From assembly GCA_009377445.1 (NCBI GenBank), contig WHUA01000005.1, forward strand, positions 186,001 to 250,000: a DNA stretch of 64,000 nt, read 5' to 3'. The notes beneath the pieces are model-generated. The model made no database searches. It was not told the origin of the DNA and saw nothing but the letters and a program-made list of their open reading frames with translations. The DNA is from Alphaproteobacteria bacterium (GTDB lineage: Bacteria > Pseudomonadota > Alphaproteobacteria > UBA8366). Below, piece after piece: positions 8,322-16,152 of this stretch. Made by a program: the position numbers and the translations under genes. Each line of letters begins with the position of its first letter. Within the stretch, counting starts at the first letter, position 1.

Positions 8322-8356
8322 CGGCAACGGAATACGTCTGGCACGCGCCGTTGCCG
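8322..8356. promoter_or_regulatory. Inverted repeat in AraC / acyl-CoA dehydrogenase divergent promoter region
   Basis: CGGCAACGG at 8322-8330 and CCGTTGCCG at 8348-8356 are perfect complements separated by 17 bases. A further CAACGG occurs at 8298, giving a direct repeat as well. The position between a regulator gene and a divergent enzyme gene makes it a candidate operator for the AraC protein. Confidence 0.45.
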
Positions 8357-8388
8357 CCACATAATACACGCGCCGGAGGAGGTTTCCC

Positions 8389-9528
8389 ATGACCGTTCGA
8401 GCATTGCATATATTACAATCTTCGGAAGCCGGTTGGCGAAGGACCCTCGCTGAGATCGGCCCGAAACTCGCCGAAGAAGGCCGCCGCTGCGACGCGGCTG
8501 GCGAGTACGCCGGCGCCAATCTGGCGGCCCTGCGCGAGCGCGGGTTCTTCGAGCTTGCCGTTCCTGCCGAATTCGGCGGCGCCGGCCTCACGCGCGCCGA
8601 GCTCTCGGACATGCTGCGCGAGCTCGCGCAATATTGCGGCTCCACCGCGCTCGCCTTCGCCATGCATACCCATGTGACGGCGGCCGCCGCCTGGCGGTGG
8701 AAGCACCAGAAGGCGCCGGTGGACGGCTTGCTCAAGCGCATCGCCGCCGAGCGTATCCAGCTCCTTTCCTCGGGCGGATCGGACTGGCTGGCCGGCTCGG
8801 GCCGCGCCGTCAAGGTGGACGGCGGCTATCGCATCGACGCGCGGAAGATATTCGCCAGCGGCGCCCCGTCCGCGAACCTGTTCATGACGGGCGCGATCGA
8901 AGAGACGCCGAATGGCCCGACCGTCCTCCAGTTCGGCATCCCGATGACCGCCGAGGGCGTGTCAATCGCGGCCAACTGGGATACGCTCGGCATGCGCGGC
9001 ACCGCATCGCACGATGTGGTGCTCGACAATGTGTTCGTGCCCGACGCGGCAATCGCCCTCCGGCGCGAGTCCGGCCCCTGGCATCCGCTGATGCACATCA
9101 TCTCGATGGTGGCGATCCCGCTGGTCTATTCGGTCTACGCCGGCGTCGCCGAGGCGGCCCGCGACATCGCCGTCGCGGCGGCCAGGAAGCGGCCCGACCG
9201 GGTGTCCGTCGAGACGGCCGGCGCGCTCGACACGGAGCTCGCCGCGACGCGGGTCGCGCTTGCCAGCATGGTGGCCTTCACCGAGACGGCGCAGCCCTCG
9301 GCCGAGACCACGAACGCCATCTTCGTGCATCGCACGCTGGTCTCCCGCAGCGCGATCAAGACGGTGGACCTCGCGCTCGACCTCGCGGGCGGGGCAAGCT
9401 ATTTCCGCGCGCTCGGGCTCGAACGCCTGTTCCGCGACATCCAGGGCGCCCGCTTCCACCCGCTGCCGGAGCCGGCGCAGCGGCGGCTCGCCGGACGCAT
9501 GGCGCTCGGGCTGCCGATCGACGGCTGA
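8389..9528 (+). CDS. Acyl-CoA dehydrogenase family flavoprotein
   Basis: A 379-residue acyl-CoA dehydrogenase fold: an N-terminal helical domain with VPAEFGGAGLTRAELS, a middle beta domain (DGGYRIDARKIFASGAPSA, then NWDTLGMRGTASHDVVLD), and a C-terminal helical domain ending RDIQGARFHPLPEPAQ. The end resembles monooxygenase-like and desulfurisation members of the superfamily (DszC/SfnC type) as much as true beta-oxidation dehydrogenases, and I could not place a convincing catalytic Glu. The start ATG follows GGAGGAGG at good spacing. It is divergent from and probably controlled by the AraC regulator. Oxidation of an acyl-CoA or a flavin-dependent oxygenation are both possible. Confidence 0.85.
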   Translation: MTVRALHILQSSEAGWRRTLAEIGPKLAEEGRRCDAAGEYAGANLAALRERGFFELAVPAEFGGAGLTRAELSDMLRELAQYCGSTALAFAMHTHVTAAAAWRWKHQKAPVDGLLKRIAAERIQLLSSGGSDWLAGSGRAVKVDGGYRIDARKIFASGAPSANLFMTGAIEETPNGPTVLQFGIPMTAEGVSIAANWDTLGMRGTASHDVVLDNVFVPDAAIALRRESGPWHPLMHIISMVAIPLVYSVYAGVAEAARDIAVAAARKRPDRVSVETAGALDTELAATRVALASMVAFTETAQPSAETTNAIFVHRTLVSRSAIKTVDLALDLAGGASYFRALGLERLFRDIQGARFHPLPEPAQRRLAGRMALGLPIDG

Positions 9529-9830
9529 CGGATGGTATTTCCCTCTCCGCCCCGTGGGGGCGGAGAGGGTTAGGGTGAGGTGGGGGTTGGCACGGCAAAC
9601 AGCGCGATCGACACCTCACCCGGCGCGCTTCGCACGCCACCCTCTCCGCCACTCCGGCGGAGAGGGTACGCCTTGGGCGTATTGATCATATGCAATAGCC
9701 CTGCCTTGCGCGGAGGACTTTGCAGCGACTTGCGTTCGGGCATTGGTGCGGATGACACTGGCGTCACATGGTGCCGGTGTCGATTTGCCTTGTCGTCCGG
9801 CAGCGGCCGATCGCGTGGAGGATTGCGCCT
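9529..9830. other. Intergenic stretch before the NHL-repeat gene
   Basis: A 302-bp gap. Its first half is the family C element. The second half (9670-9830) holds no gene that I can support, only a likely promoter region ending in the ribosome site GGAGG at 9817-9821. Confidence 0.5.
9541..9667. repeat. Family C element, copy C1
   Basis: About 127 bp starting with CCCTCTCCGCCCC and ending with a complementary GGCGGAGAGGG, with two internal hairpins and a shared centre containing GACACCTCACCCGGCGCGCTT. A second copy with the same order of blocks is at 37674. Both lie directly after a rightward gene stop, so they may act as terminators. Confidence 0.7.
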
Positions 9831-10886
9831 ATGGATGATTCCAAATACGCCGGCTGGATCATGACGACGGCCGTAGGAAACGGCAACGCAGGCTATGCGG
9901 GCGACGGCGGCCCGGCGGCGGATGCGACGCTGAACAATCCGTTCGACGTCGTCTTCGACGCCGCGGGCAATCTCGTCTTTTCGGATACCTTCAATCACTG
10001 CATCCGCCGCGTGGACGCACGGTCTGGGATTATCGAAACCGTAGCCGGCACCGGCGAAGCGGGCTATTCGGGCGACGGCGGGCCGGCGCGCGAAGCGCGC
10101 TTCGATCAGCCATACGGGCTGGCGATCGACCGCGGCGGCGCCATCTATGTCGCCGACCGGCTCAACGCCGCGGTGCGGCGGATCGACGGCGAATCCGGGA
10201 TCGTCACGACCTTCGCCGGCAACGGCGCGAAGGGATTTTCCGGCGACGGCGGGCCGGCAAGCCGCGCCGGGATGGCCGAGCCGAACGCGCTCGCCTTTTC
10301 GCGCGACGGGCAGCGGCTGTTCATCGCCGACGTCGCAGACAACCGGGTGCGGGTCGTCGATATGGCCGGCGGCGCGATCGCCACCTTTGCCGGTACCGGC
10401 ATGGCCGCGCATGACGGCGACGGCGGGCCGGCCCTTGCCGCGGCCGTCTTCGGCGCCCGCGCCGTCGCGCCCCGGTCAGTGGACAACGGGGTCTACATAC
10501 TCGAGCGCCAGGGCAGCTCGGTCCGGCTGGTCGCGCCGGACGGCACGATCTCCACCGCCGCAAGCACCGGCGAGAAAGGCTATGGCGGCGACGGCGGCCG
10601 GGCGGCCGCGGCGGTCTTCGACCGGCCCAAGGAAATGACGCTGGACGGCGACGGCAACGCGCTGATCGTGGACACGGAGAACCATGTCATCCGCTTCATC
10701 GACTGGCGGGAGGACCGGGTGAGCACCGTTGCCGGAAACGGCACGCACGGCTTTTCGGGCGACGGCGTCCCGGCGGCGCAATCGTCCCTCGCCCGTCCGC
10801 ACGGCGTCGCCGTCGGGCCGGACGGATCGCTCTACATCGGCGACACGGAGAACAACCGGATCCGCAAGGTATCGCGGCCGGCCTGA
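9831..10886 (+). CDS. NHL-repeat beta-propeller protein
   Basis: A 351-residue protein built almost wholly of six repeats of about 55 residues. Each contains an AGxGxxGxSGDGGPA-like loop, then a GVAxDxxGxxYxAD block and NxxxRxVD, which is the NHL blade pattern and predicts a six-bladed propeller. The fourth repeat is the most degenerate. There is no signal peptide, lipobox or second domain, so the propeller stands alone and is probably cytosolic or exported by an unseen route. The start is the ATG at 9831 with GGAGG nine bases upstream; the frame is open further upstream but lacks a ribosome site there. The function is unknown: NHL propellers act as binding platforms or, less often, as lyases and lactonases. 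The gene faces the reductase at 10895. Confidence 0.85.
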   Translation: MDDSKYAGWIMTTAVGNGNAGYAGDGGPAADATLNNPFDVVFDAAGNLVFSDTFNHCIRRVDARSGIIETVAGTGEAGYSGDGGPAREARFDQPYGLAIDRGGAIYVADRLNAAVRRIDGESGIVTTFAGNGAKGFSGDGGPASRAGMAEPNALAFSRDGQRLFIADVADNRVRVVDMAGGAIATFAGTGMAAHDGDGGPALAAAVFGARAVAPRSVDNGVYILERQGSSVRLVAPDGTISTAASTGEKGYGGDGGRAAAAVFDRPKEMTLDGDGNALIVDTENHVIRFIDWREDRVSTVAGNGTHGFSGDGVPAAQSSLARPHGVAVGPDGSLYIGDTENNRIRKVSRPA

Positions 10887-10894
10887 GCGCCCGC

Positions 10895-11830
10895 TCAATA
10901 CCCCATCGTCAGATCGATTGGCTGCAGCAGCGGCTGGCCCTTCTCGAGGCGGCGGATGTTGGCGGCGATCTCGGTCACGAGCTGGGCCACGTTCGGGCGG
11001 CGCGCCACGTGCGGCAGGATGGTGATCTTGGGGTGCAGCCATAGCGGGCTCTCCGGCGGCAGCGGCTCGGGCCAGAGCGCGTCGAGCGCGGCGTAGGAGA
11101 GCTGCCCAGAATCGAGGGCGGCGATCAGGTCGTCATACACCACATGCTTGCCGCGCCCGACGTTCACCACCATGGCGCCCTTCGGCATCATCGCGAAGGT
11201 CCGGGCGCAGAGGATGCCCTCCGTCTCCCGGGTGAGCGGCAGCAGGCAGACCGCAATGTCGGTCTGGGCGAGGAAAGGCTCGAGCTGGTCCGGCCCGTGG
11301 AAGACCGGGATCTCGGCATCCGGCTTGGGCGTCCGGGTCCAGGCTGAGACCTTGAACTCCAGCGATTTCAGGACCAGCGCCGGCGCCTTCGCCATCATGC
11401 CGTAGCCGAGAAAGCCGATGCGCCGCTCCTCTGGCCGCACGATCGGCACGCGGAGCCACTCCCGCCTCGCCTGGCGCGCCTGATAGGCGGGCATGTCGCG
11501 GTGGAAGCGCAGGACGTGCATGACGACATACTCGGTCATCATCGGGTCGCCGCCGGAAGGCTCCAGCTTGCCGATCGGCGCTTTCGGCAGTTTCGGATGG
11601 CCGACGAAGCCATCGACGCCGGCCGAGCGCGAGAACATGGCCTTGAGGTTCGGAAATTCCGGGAGAACGCCGAAATCGGGGCGCATGAAGGCGAGATACT
11701 CGATCTCCGCCGCCTCCCCGGCTTCTGGCCATAGGCGGACTTCCAGATCGGGAAGCTGCTTCCTGAAGGCATCGCGCCACGCCGCGGCGTTGCCGATGTG
11801 CTTGTCCAGATTGACGATGAGCATCGCCAT
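10895..11830 (-). CDS. D-2-hydroxyacid dehydrogenase, glyoxylate/hydroxypyruvate reductase A-like
   Basis: A 311-residue NAD(P)-dependent 2-hydroxyacid dehydrogenase of the GhrA group, reducing glyoxylate, hydroxypyruvate or related 2-oxoacids. Visible are SRSAGVDGF near residue 90, the nucleotide-binding loop RRIGFLGYGMMAKAPA (a slightly irregular GxGxxG), the active-site region NVGRGKHVVYDDL, and the catalytic His in LPHVARRPN. The ATG at 11830 follows GGGGGAG at good spacing; the frame continues upstream into a family A repeat without a ribosome site. It is convergent with the NHL gene (8-bp gap). Confidence 0.88.
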   Translation of the reverse strand: MAMLIVNLDKHIGNAAAWRDAFRKQLPDLEVRLWPEAGEAAEIEYLAFMRPDFGVLPEFPNLKAMFSRSAGVDGFVGHPKLPKAPIGKLEPSGGDPMMTEYVVMHVLRFHRDMPAYQARQARREWLRVPIVRPEERRIGFLGYGMMAKAPALVLKSLEFKVSAWTRTPKPDAEIPVFHGPDQLEPFLAQTDIAVCLLPLTRETEGILCARTFAMMPKGAMVVNVGRGKHVVYDDLIAALDSGQLSYAALDALWPEPLPPESPLWLHPKITILPHVARRPNVAQLVTEIAANIRRLEKGQPLLQPIDLTMGY

Positions 11831-12443
11831 GAGAGCTCCCCCTGTCTTAATCGTTGCTTCCACCCATGATGGCATAAATACCCGTCCGGCTGCACGCCGC
11901 CGCGTGCGCATGGACTCCCCGGACAAGCCGGGGAGTGACGATTTCATTTAAATTCAAATGTTTACGTCATGCCACTCCCCGGACTCGTTCCGGGGATCAG
12001 TCCGTGGCATCCATCTATGGGCCAATAACGACGCGGAACGGGTTGCAGCTTCCGCCCAAGTAATTAATGTCCCAAATTTCCACGGACGTTAACCGCGAAA
12101 TTATAAATTATCGTGTTTTTTCTGTTAGTTATAAAAATAAACGATTCATCCCGGACATGCCACGATGCTGCCTTATTCTTGCCGCGAAGTATTGAGACGA
12201 TAATTACATGAATACTTGAAGAAATAGCTTAAATAAATACGATAAATACATGTTTCTACATCACCTCCCGTGTGAAGTCGACACTACCGTTAACCGTTAA
12301 TTAGCACTGATTAACGATTTATTATCAAAACAAGATCAAGAATCTGGTGAGAGAAATCTGGAGGTGGATCGGATAGTCCGGCGTCCCGAGGCGGCAGCCG
12401 CCGCCCCGGCGCCTCCATTTCCGGTCCTGGAGGGGGAAATGCT
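11831..12443. other. 613-bp intergenic region with repeat A3 and an AT-rich island
   Basis: The longest gap in the window. The left third holds a family A pair. From about 12040 to 12340 the sequence is strongly AT-rich against the GC-rich surroundings and contains TTAA-rich blocks and an inverted repeat, CGTTAAT at 12295 and ATTAACG at 12310. No ORF with plausible codon use was found. It is the upstream region of the operon at 12444 and probably its promoter and control region. No canonical TTAA-N7-TTAA (CtrA) site was found. Confidence 0.6.
11910..12010. repeat. Family A paired hairpin (copy A3)
   Basis: Inverted palindromes at 11910-11940 (ATGGACTCCCCGG...) and 11965-12010 (CGTCATGCCACTCCCCGG...), the second longer than usual because an outer ATGCCACxxxGTGGCAT pairing is added. 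They are separated by an AT-rich spacer, as in A2. Confidence 0.7.
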
Positions 12444-13883
12444 ATGCCGTCGTACGATATATTTTCCGGCGGTCCGGGTTCTGTCATGACCTGGATCACC
12501 GTCGTCCTGCTGACCGTCGTGGCGCTCTACCTGACACGCGCGCCTTCGCACGGCGCCATCCAGTCGCTCTGCCGCGTCTTGCACGCCGCGCTGCGCATGG
12601 CGTCGGTTTCGGTGTTCCGGGCGGAGAGCCGGCTCGGCGAGCGCAACCGCGAGGTCCTGCTCGCGGCCGGGCGCGAGGCCTCCGAGCACATCATCGAGCG
12701 CGAGTTCGAGCGCATGCAGGCGGCCGTCAACCGGGATCTCGCCGAGTGCCCGACCCTGCAGCGGCATGCGCACGAGCAGCTCAAGCGCATCGAGGAGGAC
12801 CACGCGCAGAGCACCGACGTGCCGCCCACCCCGCCGGGCTGGGCGCATGCGGTGGAGGCGGTGGCCGCCATTCCGTCGAAGGGCGACCCGATGGTCGCGA
12901 ACATCCTCGACAAGATCCGCGAAGCGCTGGTCGAGGCGCAGGACAAGGCGCGCGAGGAATACCGCACCGCGACCCGCAACCGCCACCAGCACCTGAAGAA
13001 CATGCTGCCGCACTGGCGCAAGCTGGGGCAGAGCCTGGCGCAGATGGACAAGAACGTGGGCAGCCTGCTGCACCGCGCCAAGGTCATCGACCGCCAGATG
13101 GACGAGTACGAGAACATCCTGCAGAACTCCGACCGGGCGGCGCGAATGCTGTCGTCCTCCTCGCTGGTGCAGTTCTTCGTCTCCGTCCTGGTGCTGACGA
13201 TCGCCATCGGCGGCGCCGTGATCAACTTCCACCTGATCGCCCGGCCGATGGCCGAGATGGTGGGCGGCAACAACTGGATCGGCACCTTCAAGATCTCCGA
13301 CATCGCCGCCCTCGTCATCATCATGGTGGAGATCTCCATGGGGCTGTTCCTCATGGAATCGCTCCGCATCACGCGGCTGTTCCCGGTCATCAGCGCGTTG
13401 CCCGACGTGATGCGCGTCCGCATGATCTGGATCACCTTCGCGATCCTGCTGTGTCTCGCCAGCGTCGAGGCCGGCCTCGCCTACCTGCGCGAGATCCTGC
13501 TGCAGGACGAGCTGGCGACGAGCGCGGTGCTGCGCGGCGACAAGGGCGCGGTCTTCACCTCTGGCTTCATGTGGATCACCACGGCGGCGCAGATGGGCAT
13601 GGGCTTTATCCTGCCCTTCGCGCTGGTCTTCGTCGCGATCCCGCTGGAAACCTTCGTCCACTCGCTGCGCACGGTGCTGGGCATCGTCGGCGCGGGCCTG
13701 CTGCGCGCGCTCGCGGTCGGGCTCCGCATGCTCGGCGGCGTCATGTCCCATATGGGCTCCGTCCTGGTGGACATCTACGACATGGTGATCTTCCTGCCGC
13801 TGTGGCTCGAACGGCGCGTCAAGGCGCACGGCCTGACCGGCCGCGACGAGCCCGCCGCATTCTCCGCAAGAGAGGTGCTCTGA
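12444..13883 (+). CDS. Multi-pass membrane protein with a long helical coiled domain (unrecognised family)
   Basis: A 479-residue protein that I do not recognise. Predicted layout: one membrane helix at residues 12-31; a charged helical, probably coiled-coil region at about 55-235 (Glu/Arg/Gln-rich, with a Pro break at 127-131); then four hydrophobic helices at about 241-265, 285-307, 327-348 and 374-404; and amphipathic helices to the C-terminus. The topology vaguely recalls a chemoreceptor or motor-stator-like membrane protein, but no diagnostic motif is visible. The ATG follows GGAGG at nine bases. The stop overlaps the start of the vWA lipoprotein gene (TGATG), so the two are translated in a coupled way and probably work together at the inner membrane. 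Base composition matches the neighbours, while the upstream region is AT-rich. Confidence 0.8.
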   Translation: MPSYDIFSGGPGSVMTWITVVLLTVVALYLTRAPSHGAIQSLCRVLHAALRMASVSVFRAESRLGERNREVLLAAGREASEHIIEREFERMQAAVNRDLAECPTLQRHAHEQLKRIEEDHAQSTDVPPTPPGWAHAVEAVAAIPSKGDPMVANILDKIREALVEAQDKAREEYRTATRNRHQHLKNMLPHWRKLGQSLAQMDKNVGSLLHRAKVIDRQMDEYENILQNSDRAARMLSSSSLVQFFVSVLVLTIAIGGAVINFHLIARPMAEMVGGNNWIGTFKISDIAALVIIMVEISMGLFLMESLRITRLFPVISALPDVMRVRMIWITFAILLCLASVEAGLAYLREILLQDELATSAVLRGDKGAVFTSGFMWITTAAQMGMGFILPFALVFVAIPLETFVHSLRTVLGIVGAGLLRALAVGLRMLGGVMSHMGSVLVDIYDMVIFLPLWLERRVKAHGLTGRDEPAAFSAREVL

Positions 13884-14533
13884 TGAAGCGCTTGGGACTC
13901 ATTTTGGCGGTGCTGGCGCCGCTCGGCCTCGCGGCCTGCGACGAGCCGGTGGCGCAGAACCGCGGCGTCTACATGCTGATGGACACCTCCGGCACCTACA
14001 CGGATGAGCTCCGCAAGGCGCAGCAGATCATCAACGCGATGCTGACCCGCCTCGATCCGGGCGATTCCTTCGCCGTCGCCCGCATCGACACGGGCAGCTT
14101 CAGCGAGAAGGACATCGTCGCCAAGGTCACCTTCGACGACCGCCCCAGCATGGCCAACAAGGAGAAGCGGCAGTTCCGCGACACCGTCGGCCAGTTCGTC
14201 AAGATGGTGAAGCCGGCGCGCTACACCGACATCACCGGGGGCATCCTGCAGGCGTCCGAGTACCTCAACGAGAAGAATACCGGGAAGAAGGTCATCGTCA
14301 TCTTCTCCGACCTCGCGGAGGACCTGCAGAAAGGCTACATGCGGGACATCTCGCTGCCGCTCGACGGCTTCGAGGTGATCGCCCTCAACGTCACCAAGCT
14401 GCGCAGCGACAACATGGACCCGCGCGAGTACCTCAACCGGCTGACGGATTGGCAGCGCAAGGTCGAATCCGGCGGCGGCCGCTGGCGGGTCATCAACGAC
14501 TTGGACCGGATCGAGAAGCTGTCGCTTTATTGA
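13883..14533 (+). CDS. von Willebrand factor A domain lipoprotein
   Basis: 216 residues. The signal peptide with lipobox LAAC (Cys19) predicts a lipid-anchored periplasmic protein. The rest is a single vWA domain: the MIDAS metal site is complete, with Asp34-Thr-Ser36-Gly-Thr38 (DTSGT), Thr115-Asp116 and Asp143 in FSDLAED. vWA domains bind a protein partner through the metal ion. The gene starts on the TGATG overlap with the upstream membrane protein gene, which makes that protein the obvious partner. The next gene (14745) is separated by a family B repeat and is unlikely to be in the operon. No chaperone-type MoxR ATPase, which often accompanies vWA proteins, lies nearby. Confidence 0.85.
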   Translation: MKRLGLILAVLAPLGLAACDEPVAQNRGVYMLMDTSGTYTDELRKAQQIINAMLTRLDPGDSFAVARIDTGSFSEKDIVAKVTFDDRPSMANKEKRQFRDTVGQFVKMVKPARYTDITGGILQASEYLNEKNTGKKVIVIFSDLAEDLQKGYMRDISLPLDGFEVIALNVTKLRSDNMDPREYLNRLTDWQRKVESGGGRWRVINDLDRIEKLSLY

Positions 14534-14559
14534 AGCGGCCTTCGAGTGCGTGCCAACTC

Positions 14560-14666
14560 ATGCTTCGTCCCTCGACAAGCTCGGGATGAGGAAGCTCAGC
14601 ATGGGGGTATATCATTGATCTGTAATGAGAAAATACCATCCTCATCCTGAGCCTGTCGAAGGATGA
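14560..14666. repeat. Family B inverted repeat
   Basis: GCTTCGTCCCTCGACAAGC and AAGCTCAGCATGG on the left pair with CCTCATCCTGAGCCTGTCG on the right. The unit lies just after the vWA gene stop and could terminate that operon. Confidence 0.65.
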
Positions 14667-14700
14667 AAACGCGCCGCCGCCGAGTGATTTAACGATAGGT

Positions 14701-14723
14701 AAAGGGATTCCCTATATCCCTTT
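14701..14723. promoter_or_regulatory. Inverted repeat upstream of the nucleoside transporter
   Basis: AAAGGGAT (14701-14708) and ATCCCTTT (14716-14723) are perfect 8-bp complements around a 7-base centre, 21 bases before the ATG at 14745. This is a candidate operator; the stem could alternatively mask the leader in RNA. Confidence 0.4.
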
Positions 14724-14744
14724 CCGGCGCGGGGTGGGATACGG

Positions 14745-16019
14745 ATGGAATTCGTCCTCAGGGGATTGCTAGGGCTTTTTGGCTTCGTCGCGATTGCGTG
14801 GCTGCTGTCGGAAAACCGGACCGGGGTTCCGTGGCGACAGCAGGCGAAGCTGGTCGCCGTCGGCCTGACGCTTCAGTTCTGCGCCGCCGTCCTGCTGCTC
14901 AAATTCGTCTTCTTCAAAGAGGTGTTCCTGATCCTGAACGGCGCCGTCTGGGCGCTGCAGGACGCGACGGCGGCCGGAACCACCTTCGTATTCGGCTTCC
15001 TCGGCGGCGGGGAGCTGCCCTTCGAGACGGCCAACGCCGGCGCCGCCTACGTCTTCGCCTTCCGGGCGTTGCCGCTGGTGATCGTTATGAGCGCGCTGTC
15101 CGCCCTTCTTTTCCACTGGCGCATCCTGCCGCTGGTCGTCCGCGGCCTGGCCTGGCTGCTGCGGAAGTCGCTTGGGGTCGGCGGCCCGCTCGGCGTCGCG
15201 GCCGGCGCCAACGTGTTCCTCGGCATGGTCGAGGCCCCGCTCCTCATCCGCCCCTATCTCGGGCGGCTCGGCCGGGGCGAGCTGTTCGCGGTGATGACCT
15301 GCGGCATGGCCACCATCGCCGGCACCGTGATGCTGCTGTTCGCCGTCATCATCGAGCCGGTCGTGCCGGATGCGATCGGCCAGCTCCTCGTCGCCTCGAT
15401 CATCAACGTGCCCGTCGCCATCCTCGTCTCCCGCATCATGATCCCCGATACCGGTCCGCCGACCGGCGACGACGTGCCGCTCGGCAGCATCGACGCCGAC
15501 AGCCGCCCGTCGAGCGCGCTGGAGGCGATCACCCACGGCACGGTGGACGGCGCCCGGCTGGTCGTGAACATCGTCGCCATGCTGATCGTCGCGGTCGCCT
15601 TCGTCAGCCTCACGAACCACCTGCTCGACTTCCTGCCCTATATCGGCGAGACGCCGGTCACGCTCGAAAGGGTGTTCGGCTGGCTGTTCGCGCCGGTCGC
15701 GTGGCTCATGGGGGTCGGCGATTGGGCGCAGGCGCAAATCGCCGGCCAGCTCCTCGGCGTCAAACTGATCCTGAACGAGCTGATCGCCTATACCAAGCTG
15801 GCGGCGCTGCCGGAAGACGCGCTCACCGACCGGGCCCGCCTGATGATGACCTACGCGCTGTGCGGCTTCGCTAATTTCGGCGGCCTCGGCATCATGATCG
15901 GCGGCCTGATCACCATGGTGCCCGGCCGGCGCAGCGAGATCGTCCAGCTCAGCCTGAAGTCCCTGATCGCCGGAACCATCGCCAACTGCATGACCGGCAC
16001 GATGATCGGGATGCTGTAG
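14745..16019 (+). CDS. Concentrative nucleoside transporter (CNT/NupC family)
   Basis: A 424-residue inner-membrane protein with the CNT layout: three N-terminal helices, the gate domain starting FGFLGGGELPFE, then NVFLGMVEAPLLIRPYL (the family signature around the nucleoside site, with Met-Val-Glu where many have Gln-Thr-Glu), GTVMLLFAVI, and the second re-entrant motif IAYTKLAALPEDALTDRARLM followed by CGFANFGGLGI. CNT proteins import nucleosides with Na+ or H+. The gene stands alone behind a small inverted repeat that may be its operator. Confidence 0.9.
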   Translation: MEFVLRGLLGLFGFVAIAWLLSENRTGVPWRQQAKLVAVGLTLQFCAAVLLLKFVFFKEVFLILNGAVWALQDATAAGTTFVFGFLGGGELPFETANAGAAYVFAFRALPLVIVMSALSALLFHWRILPLVVRGLAWLLRKSLGVGGPLGVAAGANVFLGMVEAPLLIRPYLGRLGRGELFAVMTCGMATIAGTVMLLFAVIIEPVVPDAIGQLLVASIINVPVAILVSRIMIPDTGPPTGDDVPLGSIDADSRPSSALEAITHGTVDGARLVVNIVAMLIVAVAFVSLTNHLLDFLPYIGETPVTLERVFGWLFAPVAWLMGVGDWAQAQIAGQLLGVKLILNELIAYTKLAALPEDALTDRARLMMTYALCGFANFGGLGIMIGGLITMVPGRRSEIVQLSLKSLIAGTIANCMTGTMIGML

Positions 16020-16076
16020 GGGCGGCTGCGACGGATGCGTTGATGAGGCGTAACCGTTTGAATCAAAATAATAAAT

Positions 16077-16152
16077 CGTCACTTCCCGGCTTGACCGGGG
16101 AGTCCATGCCTGGCATCGAGCCTGGATTCGCCGATCAAGTCGGCGAATGACG
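16077..16152. repeat. Family A paired hairpin (copy A4), overlapping the end of glcB
   Basis: Palindromes at 16077-16109 and 16123-16152, in the opposite mutual orientation to the other A pairs. The right-hand one (GGATTCGCCGATCAAG...) contains the glcB stop codon and encodes the last residues of that protein. Confidence 0.7.

Noticed and set aside
12290..12316. CtrA-type TTAA-N7-TTAA site in the AT-rich island
   Set aside because: TTAA blocks occur at spacings of 3, 10 and 17, not 7.
11831..12443. AT-rich island as a replication origin
   Set aside because: No DnaA-box cluster and no dnaA, parAB or rep gene nearby; a promoter region is simpler.
12336..13829. A 497-codon frame antisense to the membrane protein gene
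   Set aside because: His/Asp/Arg-rich low-complexity translation; the sense frame has coherent membrane helices, a ribosome site and coupling to the vWA gene.
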